DNA of 14,128 bases, taken from the NCBI GenBank assembly GCA_964368445.1, contig CAYJAY010000045.1, positions 1-14,128 on the forward strand, given 5' to 3'. Source of the stretch: CAYJAY01 sp964368445 (GTDB lineage Bacteria > Bacillota > Clostridia > Oscillospirales > Ruminococcaceae). This document shows, piece after piece, positions 1 through 6,953 of the stretch; the first letter of the stretch is position 1, and the number at the start of each line of letters is the position of its first letter. The translations under genes and the position numbers were made by a program. A model generated the notes under the pieces. The model ran no database searches and had not been told where the DNA came from. It was given only the letters and a program-made list of their open reading frames with translations.

Positions 1-33
1 TGCACATTAGAGGCTGTGTTTGAACTGGCGGAT

Positions 34-54
34 AAAAAGCCAACTAAAGTTGGC
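34..54 (-). terminator. Possible minus-strand intrinsic terminator
   Basis: GCCAAC (39-44) and GTTGGC (49-54) form a perfect 6-bp stem with a TAAA loop. The five A residues at 34-38 become a U tract when read on the minus strand. No minus-strand gene is visible to its right in this window, so it may be a relic or part of a dispersed GC-rich intergenic repeat. The stem is short and confidence is modest. Confidence 0.35.
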
Positions 55-90
55 GTTGCCGCCCCTACATCCCACCCATTATGTTTGTGC

Positions 91-113
91 AAACGGTATA
101 CAACCGTTTTTTT
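91..113 (+). terminator. Possible intrinsic terminator of an upstream gene
   Basis: AAACGGT (91-97) pairs with ACCGTTT (103-109) around a 5-nt loop, and T residues continue to 113. It would end a + strand transcript coming from beyond the left edge. The stem is short but followed directly by the T run. Confidence 0.45.
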
Positions 114-161
114 GACGAAGCACAATTTTGTGATAGGGGTTTTTCGACAGTCTGAGCTTTC

Positions 162-258
162 GCGTAGCGAAAGCTTGCGTTCAGCGTAGCGAAAGCTTGC
201 GTTCAGCGTAGCGAAAGTTTGCGTTCAGCGTAGCGAAAGTTTGCGTTTAACGTAGCGA
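162..258 (+). repeat. 22-bp tandem repeat, about 4.4 copies
   Basis: Four consecutive 22-nt units start at 162, 184, 206 and 228, each beginning GCGTAGCGAAAG and ending near GCGTTCA. A partial fifth unit (ACGTAGCGA) spans 250-258. Units 1 and 2 carry CTT where units 3 and 4 carry TTT, and unit 4 ends TTTA instead of TTCA. Just before the array, GCTTTCGC (156-163) and GCGAAAGC (167-174) make an inverted repeat across the first unit. The 22-nt period is not a multiple of three and an in-frame stop falls inside the array, so it is not coding. The units are contiguous, so this is not CRISPR. The region 1-333 otherwise contains no gene I can support. Confidence 0.85.
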
Positions 259-285
259 TTAAAATTAAATTTTATAGTGTTTATA

Positions 286-321
286 TTTTCGGTGCAGACC
301 TTTATATGTTTGCGCCGAAAA
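286..321 (+). promoter_or_regulatory. 5'-UTR hairpin before the DUF6311 gene
   Basis: Positions 286-296 (starting TTTTCGG) and 311-321 (ending CCGAAAA) pair over 11 positions with one G-T wobble and a 14-nt loop. The right arm runs into the A-rich part of the ribosome binding site before the ATG at 334. This suggests a leader structure that could affect translation. There is no T tract after it, so it is not a terminator on this strand. Confidence 0.45.
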
Positions 322-333
322 AAGAGTATTTAT

Positions 334-2394
334 ATGAATATTAAAAAAAATGATAAACAAAATTTAATATGTTTTTTGTCGGGTCTTGTGTTGGGCGCGG
401 CAATTTTTGTTTTAATTTTTGGTTTTTCAACGCTTGACGTGACGGACGACCGTTTTATACAACCCGGTTTTGTCGAGGCGGATTTAACACAACATTACAC
501 TGGTTTCATGCTATACCGCTCAAGCGAATGGCAGTTCCCGTTAGGGGTTGGCGCTAACCTTACCTATCCATACGGCTCACCCGTTTCGTTTTCTGACAGC
601 ATACCTATATTTGCGATTGTGGCAAAAGCGTTGTCGCCTATGTTGCCCGAGACGTTTCAATATTTCGGTTGGTTTTCTTTTTTTTCTTTTTCGCTCCAAG
701 GCGGTTTTTCCGCTCTTTTGCTCTCGCTTTTTATAGACAGAAAAAGCAAAACTTCGTTTTACACGGTGGTTTTGTCGGGCGCGGCGCTCTTTTGTCTTGC
801 GCCGATACTTGTCGAGCGAACGTTTCGCCACACTGCGCTTTCGGCGATGTGGATTATAACGCTTTCGCTTTACCTTTATTTTGTTTCAAAAAGAAACGGT
901 AAGTTTCACAAAGCGTTTTATGCGATAGCTTTTTTTGCGATAACCGTTCACCCATATTTTTTGCCGTTGACCTATGCGGTTATGTTTGCCTATCTGGTTG
1001 AAGACGCGGTTGTTTTCAAAAAATACAAACAGAACATATTAACGCTTTTAGTTTGTTTCGGTTTAACGGTGGCTTCTGCCATCTTTATTGGATATCTTAG
1101 CGGAGGCGCGCCCGTTTCGGAGGGCGGCTATGGGTGGTTTTCGCTTAACTTGAACGCGCTATATAACCCGCTTAGCAAAGGTTTCGACAACTGGTCACGT
1201 ATTTTGCCCCCGCTTCCCCAAACAAACGGAAACCTCGACGGATTTAACTATTTGGGACTTGGCGTTATAGCCGCGAACGTTATCTTAGCGGTAGCGTTTT
1301 TGTTCCAAAAGCAAAAATTAAACAAGATAAAGCAGTTTGCTCATAGATATTTCGGCATGGTGTTTGTTGTGGCTGTGCTTTTAATATTTGCTTTTTCAAA
1401 CGTATTGACGTTTAACGGACATCAACTTTTTGGTTTGGCGATACCATTTAAGACGGTGTATGACCTGTTGTCGGTTTTTAGGGCAAGCGGAAGAATGGCG
1501 TGGGTTTTATATTATCTGTTGTTTCTTGTGGCTGTTGTCGGAATATATCGTTTGGCTAAAAAGTTTTCGTGGCGCCATTTCAACGCCGCTAATGTCTTTG
1601 GGGCTTTTGCGGTTGTATTGTTGGTTTTGATTCAACTGTTTGACATCTCAAAGCCGTTAATCGAAAAGGCGAACTATTTCACACAGTTTGAAACCGGAGA
1701 TATAACGACAAAAGGTTTTTCCGACGGAAAACCGGTCGAAAGCGAAAACATTGATTTTGATTTTTGGCTAGAGGCGACAAAAGGCCGAACGGCGGTTGTT
1801 GCGCTTGACGACAAAGACCCCGGAAAGCGCGTGGAACTTGGATTTTGCGCCGCCAAAAACGACACACCGGTCAATATATATTTCTTTGGCGTGGTGGCAA
1901 ACAGCGAGCAAAAACAAGAGCAGATAGAAAGCCTTACAAAAACGCTTCAAAGCGGCAAGCTTAAAGACGGCATATTGACGGTGGCGACAGATTACGACGA
2001 ATTTTTGCAGACGGTTGACGGCGGGTCAAACGAGTTTGAACTGTACATGAAAGACGGCTTTTTGTTTCCTCTTGCACAAAACGATATGATTTTATCTATC
2101 GAGGACAGTGGCATAGTAAAGGTTGACCAAACATCTTTTTTTGCAAGCGATATCAGTGGCGGCGGATATGAAAGCGGAGTTAACGCTAATCTTTCGATAA
2201 TTGCGGTTTTAGCAACCGAAAGGAACAAACAACTTTTGATAAGTCAAACCCCTGTTGCAATTGAAAACCAACAAGGTGAATCGGTGGCGGTGGTTTCGGC
2301 CGTTGTCGACGGGGAATATATCAACTTGACGGTGGAACAAGGCGCAGACATTTCGGGATTTAAGTTTCCGGCTTTAAACACTGTGCATTACTAG
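334..2394 (+). CDS. DUF6311-type polytopic membrane protein, probable GT-C-like glycosyltransferase
   Basis: The 686-residue product has one N-terminal membrane helix (about residues 12-34), then a conserved-looking loop with E48-A-D50, TQHY (52-55) and a downstream FSDSIP with D88. About ten further hydrophobic segments follow to near residue 440, then a soluble C-terminal part of roughly 230 residues, likely extracytoplasmic. The opening pattern (acidic EAD/TQHY loop, a NLTYPYG-like turn, SDSIP, then FQYFG) matches DUF6311 proteins as I know them. These are thought to be lipid-linked sugar transferases of the GT-C fold; donor and acceptor are unknown. The frame is open back to a GTG at 277, but the ATG at 334 is preferred because AAAGAG lies just upstream and a leader hairpin occupies 286-321. 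No clear terminator follows before the tRNA promoter. Family call is fairly sure; enzymatic role is inference. Confidence 0.78.
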   Translation: MNIKKNDKQNLICFLSGLVLGAAIFVLIFGFSTLDVTDDRFIQPGFVEADLTQHYTGFMLYRSSEWQFPLGVGANLTYPYGSPVSFSDSIPIFAIVAKALSPMLPETFQYFGWFSFFSFSLQGGFSALLLSLFIDRKSKTSFYTVVLSGAALFCLAPILVERTFRHTALSAMWIITLSLYLYFVSKRNGKFHKAFYAIAFFAITVHPYFLPLTYAVMFAYLVEDAVVFKKYKQNILTLLVCFGLTVASAIFIGYLSGGAPVSEGGYGWFSLNLNALYNPLSKGFDNWSRILPPLPQTNGNLDGFNYLGLGVIAANVILAVAFLFQKQKLNKIKQFAHRYFGMVFVVAVLLIFAFSNVLTFNGHQLFGLAIPFKTVYDLLSVFRASGRMAWVLYYLLFLVAVVGIYRLAKKFSWRHFNAANVFGAFAVVLLVLIQLFDISKPLIEKANYFTQFETGDITTKGFSDGKPVESENIDFDFWLEATKGRTAVVALDDKDPGKRVELGFCAAKNDTPVNIYFFGVVANSEQKQEQIESLTKTLQSGKLKDGILTVATDYDEFLQTVDGGSNEFELYMKDGFLFPLAQNDMILSIEDSGIVKVDQTSFFASDISGGGYESGVNANLSIIAVLATERNKQLLISQTPVAIENQQGESVAVVSAVVDGEYINLTVEQGADISGFKFPALNTVHY

Positions 2395-2438
2395 ACGTTA
2401 AAAGAATTAATGTTATTCAAATTTTTAATAAATTTGTG

Positions 2439-2467
2439 TTGACTATTTTGTTTGAATGTGATACAAT
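2439..2467 (+). promoter_or_regulatory. Sigma-A type promoter of tRNA-Arg
   Basis: TTGACT (2439-2444) and TACAAT (2462-2467) are separated by exactly 17 nt. The expected start point near 2474 lies about 12 nt before the mature tRNA 5' end, which fits a dedicated tRNA promoter. Confidence 0.85.
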
Positions 2468-2485
2468 TACTTGCATTCAAAAATT

Positions 2486-2562
2486 GCGCTTGTAGCTCAG
2501 TTGGATAGAGTGTCTGGCTACGAACCAGAAGGTCAGGGGTTCGAATCCCTTCAAGCGCGCCA
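2486..2562 (+). tRNA. tRNA-Arg (anticodon ACG)
   Basis: A full cloverleaf can be drawn. The acceptor stem is GCGCTTG (2486-2492) with CAAGCGC (2552-2558). The D arm has AGTTGGATA in its loop. The anticodon stem TCTGG/CCAGA carries loop CTACGAA, with anticodon ACG at 2520-2522. The T arm contains GTTCGAAT. Discriminator base G2559 is followed by an encoded CCA (2560-2562). ACG, read as ICG after deamination, decodes CGU, CGC and CGA arginine codons. A dedicated promoter and terminator make it a monocistronic unit. Confidence 0.97.
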
Positions 2563-2565
2563 CGT

Positions 2566-2602
2566 CGTCGCAAACTTTATGAAGTTTGCGACGGCTTTTT
2601 TA
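2566..2602 (+). terminator. Intrinsic terminator of tRNA-Arg
   Basis: CGTCGCAAACTT (2566-2577) and AAGTTTGCGACG (2582-2593) form a perfect 12-bp stem with a TATG loop, followed by GC and a run of T residues. It starts 4 nt after the tRNA CCA end. Confidence 0.92.
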
Positions 2603-2607
2603 ATATT

Positions 2608-2690
2608 AGATGTAGCTTTGTTTTTAAGAAATACTACGTTTTTGCACCATCAGTGCAAAATGCCGAGTGAAACAAGGCAAGGAGTATTTC
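2608..2690 (+). repeat. Structured repeat element, copy 1 (possible three-way-junction RNA)
   Basis: Positions 2608-2662 match 14074-14128 without gaps at 46 of 55 positions. All differences fall in predicted unpaired parts. GAAATACT (2628-2635) can pair with AGTATTTC (2683-2690), enclosing two hairpins: TTTTGCAC/GTGCAAAA (2640-2647/2653-2660, 5-nt loop) and TGCC/GGCA (2661-2664/2676-2679). An alternative short helix GTAG/CTAC (2612-2615/2634-2637) would compete with the closing stem. The element begins 6 nt after the tRNA terminator. It may be a noncoding RNA, a leader of the downstream regulator gene, or a small mobile repeat; I cannot name a family. Confidence 0.6.
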
Positions 2691-2694
2691 CATG

Positions 2695-2716
2695 AGCTCC
2701 GCCGTATGGCGGAGCT
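2695..2716 (+). promoter_or_regulatory. GC-rich hairpin upstream of the response regulator gene
   Basis: AGCTCCGCC (2695-2703) and GGCGGAGCT (2708-2716) form a perfect 9-bp stem with a GTAT tetraloop. It follows the structured repeat by 4 nt and may belong to it. A second GGCGGA at 2725-2730 could pair alternatively with TCCGCC. There is no T run, so it is unlikely to terminate transcription. I found no convincing promoter for the downstream operon in 2717-2778. Confidence 0.5.
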
Positions 2717-2778
2717 TGACGTGTGGCGGAAGTTTTTCAAGATATAAACATTTATTAAAAACAGAAAAGGGAACTCGT

Positions 2779-4065
2779 ATGTACACAGTAGTAGTTGCGG
2801 AAGACGAATGGAACCTGCGAAACGGTTTAGTTAATAATGTCCCATGGGAGAACCTCGGGTTTCAAGTGTGTGGACAAGCCGAAAACGGAATTGAAGCGTT
2901 AGATCTTGTGGAAAAGCTTGAACCCGACCTGCTTTTGACCGACGTGAAGATGCCCCACATGACCGGTATTGAGCTTGCGCGAAACGTTCGCGAGATAAGG
3001 CCAAACACCCACATTGCTTTTTTAAGCGGTTATGACGACTTTTCTTTTGCGCAGCAAGCTATACAGTATAATGTCGTAAGTTATATGCTAAAGCCGATAA
3101 CAACCGATGCTTTAACGTTGGAACTTGAGAAAATCAAGAAAAAAATTGACGATAAATTTGCAGAGTTTTTAAGTAACACCCAAACCCAGACAAGGTCCGA
3201 GACTATTAGTTTTTTGATGTCGTTGATTATCGACAGCTATCAAGAGGAACAAGGGGAACAAAACGAACAAAAGCTATTAAGCAAAGCCCGAGAGTGTGGT
3301 TTGGTTGGAGAAGATACCAAAAACACAAAGTTTATTGTGATGGTGTCTACCTTTCACGACGAAAAGTCGGGCGGAATAAACTGCACTTTGCCCGAAAACA
3401 TAAACGCTATCGAAAGTGTTATGAGAAAATATGTTAAACATATCTCGTTTTTTGTCGGCAACAGGATTGTTTCTCTAATCTTTGAATCGCAAAGAAACAT
3501 AAATAAATATCTCCACATCTTGGTAGACGACATAATGCAAAGCGCAAAACGTATTATGGATTACGAAGCCCACATCGGAATAAGCAAGCCAAAAGAAAGC
3601 TTGCAACTTTGCCACGACGCTTATCACGAGGCGATGACGGCGCTAAAAAATTGCAGCGCGGAAGAGGGCGGCGTTTGTTACATGTCGGATATAGAACGGT
3701 TGAAAGAAGATAAACAGGTTTCAAGTGGCAGCGAAGTTTGTGATAAGGCTTTGGAAAAAATCGAAAATGAATATGCAAATTCCGAGATATCGTTGGTTTC
3801 GATTAGCAACGACATAGCTATAAGCCCAAACTATCTAAGCGCGATTATCAGAAAATCGACAGGGAGCACGTTTATCGACCTTTTGACAAAAAAACGTGTT
3901 GAAAAAGCAAAGGAACTTTTGATTACAAGCAACCTTAAGATAAGGGAAATCACCGAACAATGTGGGTATAACGACCAACATTATTTTAGCTACAGTTTTA
4001 AAAAGTACGTCGGAATGTCGCCTAATGCGTTTAGACGACAAACCGAAGAGGGGCACGCGGAATAG
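2779..4065 (+). CDS. YesN/AraC-type response regulator
   Basis: The 428-residue cytoplasmic protein is the transcription-factor half of the adjacent two-component pair. Its N-terminal receiver domain (about 1-120) shows the acidic pair E8/D9, phospho-acceptor D55 in LLLTDVKMP, switch residue S83 in FLSGYDDF, and K105 in MLKP. A middle region of about 200 residues, typical of YesN regulators, has no motif I recognise. The C-terminal part (about 325-428) is an AraC/XylS double helix-turn-helix domain with IREITEQCGYNDQHYFSYSFKKYVGMSPNAFR. The ATG at 2779 is chosen because AAAGGGA sits 6 nt upstream and the product starts exactly at the receiver domain. The open frame back to 2692 runs through a hairpin region. 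The stop abuts the kinase ATG, so the two are co-translated. The probable target is the downstream mgl promoter; this is inferred from adjacency. Confidence 0.93.
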   Translation: MYTVVVAEDEWNLRNGLVNNVPWENLGFQVCGQAENGIEALDLVEKLEPDLLLTDVKMPHMTGIELARNVREIRPNTHIAFLSGYDDFSFAQQAIQYNVVSYMLKPITTDALTLELEKIKKKIDDKFAEFLSNTQTQTRSETISFLMSLIIDSYQEEQGEQNEQKLLSKARECGLVGEDTKNTKFIVMVSTFHDEKSGGINCTLPENINAIESVMRKYVKHISFFVGNRIVSLIFESQRNINKYLHILVDDIMQSAKRIMDYEAHIGISKPKESLQLCHDAYHEAMTALKNCSAEEGGVCYMSDIERLKEDKQVSSGSEVCDKALEKIENEYANSEISLVSISNDIAISPNYLSAIIRKSTGSTFIDLLTKKRVEKAKELLITSNLKIREITEQCGYNDQHYFSYSFKKYVGMSPNAFRRQTEEGHAE

Positions 4066-5799
4066 ATGATGAAGTTTGACTTAAAAAGAAATATATCGAT
4101 GCCGACTTTGATGTTTTCTGCCGTTGCCGGAATTGGGCTTACAACGTTGCTTGCGGCCATTGCCATTTTTATAAACATATACGCGAACTCTATCGAAGAA
4201 GTGACGATAATAAACAGCGAACAAACGGTGGCGCAAGCGGCAAACACGATGAACCGATATGTTGAGGATATGGAAGACCTCATGAAGATTCTTGAGCTTA
4301 GCGTTAATGCCCCGGCAGACGAATGGGAGCGGGTTGTTAAAAACCTGCTTGAAAGTCGCTCCGACGTTGTTGCGATAAATCTTTATGACGACGACGGAAA
4401 TTCGCTTGGTTCTTGGTCGGACAACATACTTTACAAACAAGAAATTACGACCGACCTGTCATACTTCGACCTGACAAATAAAGACGAAAACGCCAACCTA
4501 ATGCCGTTGACGATATCAAAACCACACGTTAATTCTTTGTTTTTAAACGAATATCCGTGGGTAGTTACGATGTCTAAAAGGGTTAAGCTGTTAGATGAAG
4601 AGATTGTGCAGATCGGCGTTGATATTGAATTTTCCGAAATAGCAAACTATATAGACGATGTCGGAATAGGGCACCATGGATATTGTTATATCGTCGACAG
4701 CGAGGGTAATATCATATACCACCCACAACAAAATCTGATTTTCAGCGAGATAAAGGAAGAACCAACGGCAGAGATAGCTCTTGAAACAGACGGGGCACAT
4801 ATATTAGAGGACGAAATATACACGCTTAATTCGTTGGATAATTCCGAATGGAGGATAGTTGGGGTTAGTTATATCGATGAGATGATAACAAGCAGGGTTG
4901 AACGTATGCTTATAATCTCGTTAGTTATTCTCGTCATGATAGTTACAACAAGTTTCGGGTTTGGAATTTTGTTCGCACGAGTTTTTTCGCGACCGGCTCA
5001 AAAACTTCAAAGTGCGATGGTTGACTTTGAAAAGAACGCTCAAGGGTTTAAATATAAATCAGTCGACGGAACAAAAGAGATTGTAACGCTGTCCGATTCG
5101 TTCGGGCATATGGTCGTTCGTATCCAACAACTTATGGAGAAGGTAAGAAAAGAGGAGATAACCCTCAGAAAAACCGAACTTAATGCACTTCAGTCTCAAA
5201 TTAATCCCCATTTTTTATATAACACGCTGGACTCAATTGCGTGGATGTGCGAAGAAAAGCGAACCAAAGAAGCGGTTGAGATGATAAATTCGCTAGCGCG
5301 ACTGTTTCGCATAAGCATAAGCAGAGGCCACGAACTTATAACTATCGAAAACGAGGTTAAACACGCCACGAGTTATCTCAAAATTCAAAACTATCGATAT
5401 AAAAACCAGTTTACCTATAGCATACAGCTTGATGAAGCGTGCAAAGATTACCTATGTAACAAGATTACTTTGCAACCGATTATAGAGAACTGTATATACC
5501 ACGGCTTGGATCGCACGGTGGACAAAGGTGAGATTCGAATTGTAATCTCTAAGACCGAACACGAAATAATAATGGTTGTAGAAGACAATGGAGTTGGAAT
5601 GGACAAAGGGCAGATAGACGACATTCTCCATCAAGATGTCCACGACAAAGCGGGAATTGGAATTAAAAATGTGCGAGACAGGATACAGATTTATTTTGGC
5701 GAACAATATGGGCTTGATATCGAAAGCGAGCCGGACGAGGGCACAAAAGTTATTATACGAATGCCACAAATAAAGGAGGGGGATTATGACGAGAAGTAG
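4066..5799 (+). CDS. YesM/LytS-like sensor histidine kinase
   Basis: This 577-residue membrane kinase has transmembrane helix 1 (about 14-38), an extracytoplasmic sensor region (about 40-275, Cache-like, with YCYIVDSEGNIIYHP typical of such domains) and helix 2 (about 281-303). A HAMP-like linker follows. The His_kinase domain carries QINPHFLYNTLD with phospho-acceptor H382, and the HATPase domain has the N-box around N475, DNGVGM (507-512) and GIGIKN (530-535). It should phosphorylate the regulator encoded immediately upstream, whose stop codon touches its start. A second ATG at 4069 is an equally possible start. Its 3' end overlaps the next gene by 14 nt. The signal may be sensed directly or through the neighbouring membrane-anchored binding protein, as in the XylFII-LytS system; that part is inference. 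Confidence 0.93.
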   Translation: MMKFDLKRNISMPTLMFSAVAGIGLTTLLAAIAIFINIYANSIEEVTIINSEQTVAQAANTMNRYVEDMEDLMKILELSVNAPADEWERVVKNLLESRSDVVAINLYDDDGNSLGSWSDNILYKQEITTDLSYFDLTNKDENANLMPLTISKPHVNSLFLNEYPWVVTMSKRVKLLDEEIVQIGVDIEFSEIANYIDDVGIGHHGYCYIVDSEGNIIYHPQQNLIFSEIKEEPTAEIALETDGAHILEDEIYTLNSLDNSEWRIVGVSYIDEMITSRVERMLIISLVILVMIVTTSFGFGILFARVFSRPAQKLQSAMVDFEKNAQGFKYKSVDGTKEIVTLSDSFGHMVVRIQQLMEKVRKEEITLRKTELNALQSQINPHFLYNTLDSIAWMCEEKRTKEAVEMINSLARLFRISISRGHELITIENEVKHATSYLKIQNYRYKNQFTYSIQLDEACKDYLCNKITLQPIIENCIYHGLDRTVDKGEIRIVISKTEHEIIMVVEDNGVGMDKGQIDDILHQDVHDKAGIGIKNVRDRIQIYFGEQYGLDIESEPDEGTKVIIRMPQIKEGDYDEK

Positions 5800-6784
5800 A
5801 TGGAGCGTTTTAATTGCCGCCATAGTCCTTGTGTTGGTATATATTATTGGCGGTGTCGTAATAGTGCTTAATTTTGACGCTATACAATTGGACGACGCGA
5901 ACAGCGTTAAACCATATGTGGCGGTGATAACAAAATCGACAACGTCGGATTTTTTTAAAGAGGTGAAATCCGGCGTGGACGCGGCGGCGGTTGAATATAA
6001 CCTTGACGTTTCGTTTAACGGCCCAAACAGCGAGGAAGATTTTGAAACACAAAACATCTTTATCGAAAAAGCGGTTGAAGAAGGGGCGAAGGCGATAGTT
6101 CTTTCGGCGGTGGACTACAACGCAAACGCAAAAACAGTTGACTATGCCATAAGCCAAGGGGTTCACGTGATAAGCATCGATAGCGACGTCAACAGCGAGG
6201 GGGTTAAATATCATATCGGAACAGATAACTATCTTGCGGGAACGATGGTGGGCGAAACGGTGCTCCAATCAAATCAAGATAAACTTAAAATAGGGATAGT
6301 TAACTTTGACGAAAACACCGCCAACGGCCAGGAGCGGGAATCCGGATTTAGGGACCGTGTCGAACAAGACCCGCGTGTCGAGTATATCGTTGGAATTAAT
6401 GTCATGTCGACGGTGGAACAAGCAAAACAAGAAACTATCGAACTGTTTGAACAATATCCCGACATGAACGTGGTGGTGACATTTAATGAATGGACAAGCC
6501 TTGGGGTTGGTTATGCAATACAAGAACTAGGACTTAAAGACGAAACAACGGTAGTTGCGTTTGACAACAACTCGATTTCGATAGGGATGTTGGAAACGGG
6601 GGACGTCGATGCCTTGATTGTGCAAAACCCGTTTGCGATGGGATATCTCGGCGTCGAATATGCACATAAGCTTATCAACGGCATTGCGATAGAGCAAACC
6701 GATATCGACACAAAAACAACCGTTGTAAACACCCAATCTATGTTTGAAGAACAGCATCAAAGGGTATTATTTCCTTTTGATTAA
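5786..6784 (+). CDS. Membrane-anchored sugar-binding-protein-like sensor
   Basis: The 332-residue protein belongs to the periplasmic-binding-protein-like I fold (Peripla_BP_4, RbsB-like). It has an uncleaved-looking helix (about 6-30) with no lipobox cysteine, then the two-lobed domain. Visible pocket-type segments are KSTTSDFFKEV, SAVDYNAN, ISIDSDV, a NGQERESGFRD stretch where ribose-type proteins bind sugar, TFNEWTSLGVGYA, VAFDNN and QNPFAMGYLGV. There is no helix-turn-helix, so it is not a LacI-type repressor. The ATG follows AAAGGAGG (5772-5779) located inside the kinase gene and overlaps it by 14 nt, indicating tight co-expression. It differs clearly from MglB next door. The best model is an accessory sensor that presents a bound sugar to the kinase, like XylFII with LytS. 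Its ligand is unknown. Confidence 0.85.
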   Translation: MTRSRWSVLIAAIVLVLVYIIGGVVIVLNFDAIQLDDANSVKPYVAVITKSTTSDFFKEVKSGVDAAAVEYNLDVSFNGPNSEEDFETQNIFIEKAVEEGAKAIVLSAVDYNANAKTVDYAISQGVHVISIDSDVNSEGVKYHIGTDNYLAGTMVGETVLQSNQDKLKIGIVNFDENTANGQERESGFRDRVEQDPRVEYIVGINVMSTVEQAKQETIELFEQYPDMNVVVTFNEWTSLGVGYAIQELGLKDETTVVAFDNNSISIGMLETGDVDALIVQNPFAMGYLGVEYAHKLINGIAIEQTDIDTKTTVVNTQSMFEEQHQRVLFPFD

Positions 6785-6838
6785 ACAATGAGTAATAATA
6801 TTGCGTGAAAATGTTTTAGAAAAAAATCAAATCGTAGA

Positions 6839-6896
6839 AATTCCAACAAAATTGAATAAAATATCACATGGAATTATTTGAATTTAATGATATAAT
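6839..6896 (+). promoter_or_regulatory. mglB promoter region with extended -10 and dyad
   Basis: TATAAT (6891-6896) is preceded by TGA at 6888-6890, giving an extended -10 element. No good -35 box is found at 16-18 nt spacing. An inverted repeat AATTCCA (6839-6845)/TGGAATT (6869-6875) lies upstream, its right arm at the -35 position. A weak -35 with nearby repeats fits activation by the AraC-type regulator encoded upstream. No terminator separates this from the sensor gene, so read-through is also possible. Confidence 0.55.
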
Positions 6897-6953
6897 TACT
6901 ACAGTGTAGACGATTACACAAAAACTAATAAAAATTTTAGGAGAAAAGTTTTC

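Noticed and set aside
1..189. Open + strand frame entering from the left edge and ending with a stop at 187-189
   Set aside because: The peptide looks like no family I know, its end is built from the tandem repeats, and a probable + strand terminator lies inside it at 91-113. Not called as a partial gene.
162..258. CRISPR array
   Set aside because: The 22-nt units are directly adjacent with no unique spacers, and no cas genes are present.
277..333. GTG at 277 as start of the DUF6311 protein
   Set aside because: No ribosome binding site precedes it, it lies before a leader hairpin, and the ATG at 334 has AAAGAG just upstream and starts a normal N-terminus.
2486..2562. tRNA-Arg as attachment site of an integrated element
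   Set aside because: No integrase gene and no repeated tRNA 3' end were seen elsewhere in the window.
2692..2778. ATG at 2692 as start of the response regulator
   Set aside because: The extra 29 residues would be encoded by a GC-rich hairpin region. The ATG at 2779 has a good ribosome binding site and begins exactly at the receiver domain.
5452..6057. 201-codon open frame on the minus strand
   Set aside because: It lies opposite the kinase 3' end and sensor gene, both with clear protein families. Its product is not recognisable and it has no good ribosome binding site.
5786..6784. LacI-family repressor
   Set aside because: The binding-protein fold is similar, but the N-terminus is a membrane helix and no helix-turn-helix is present.
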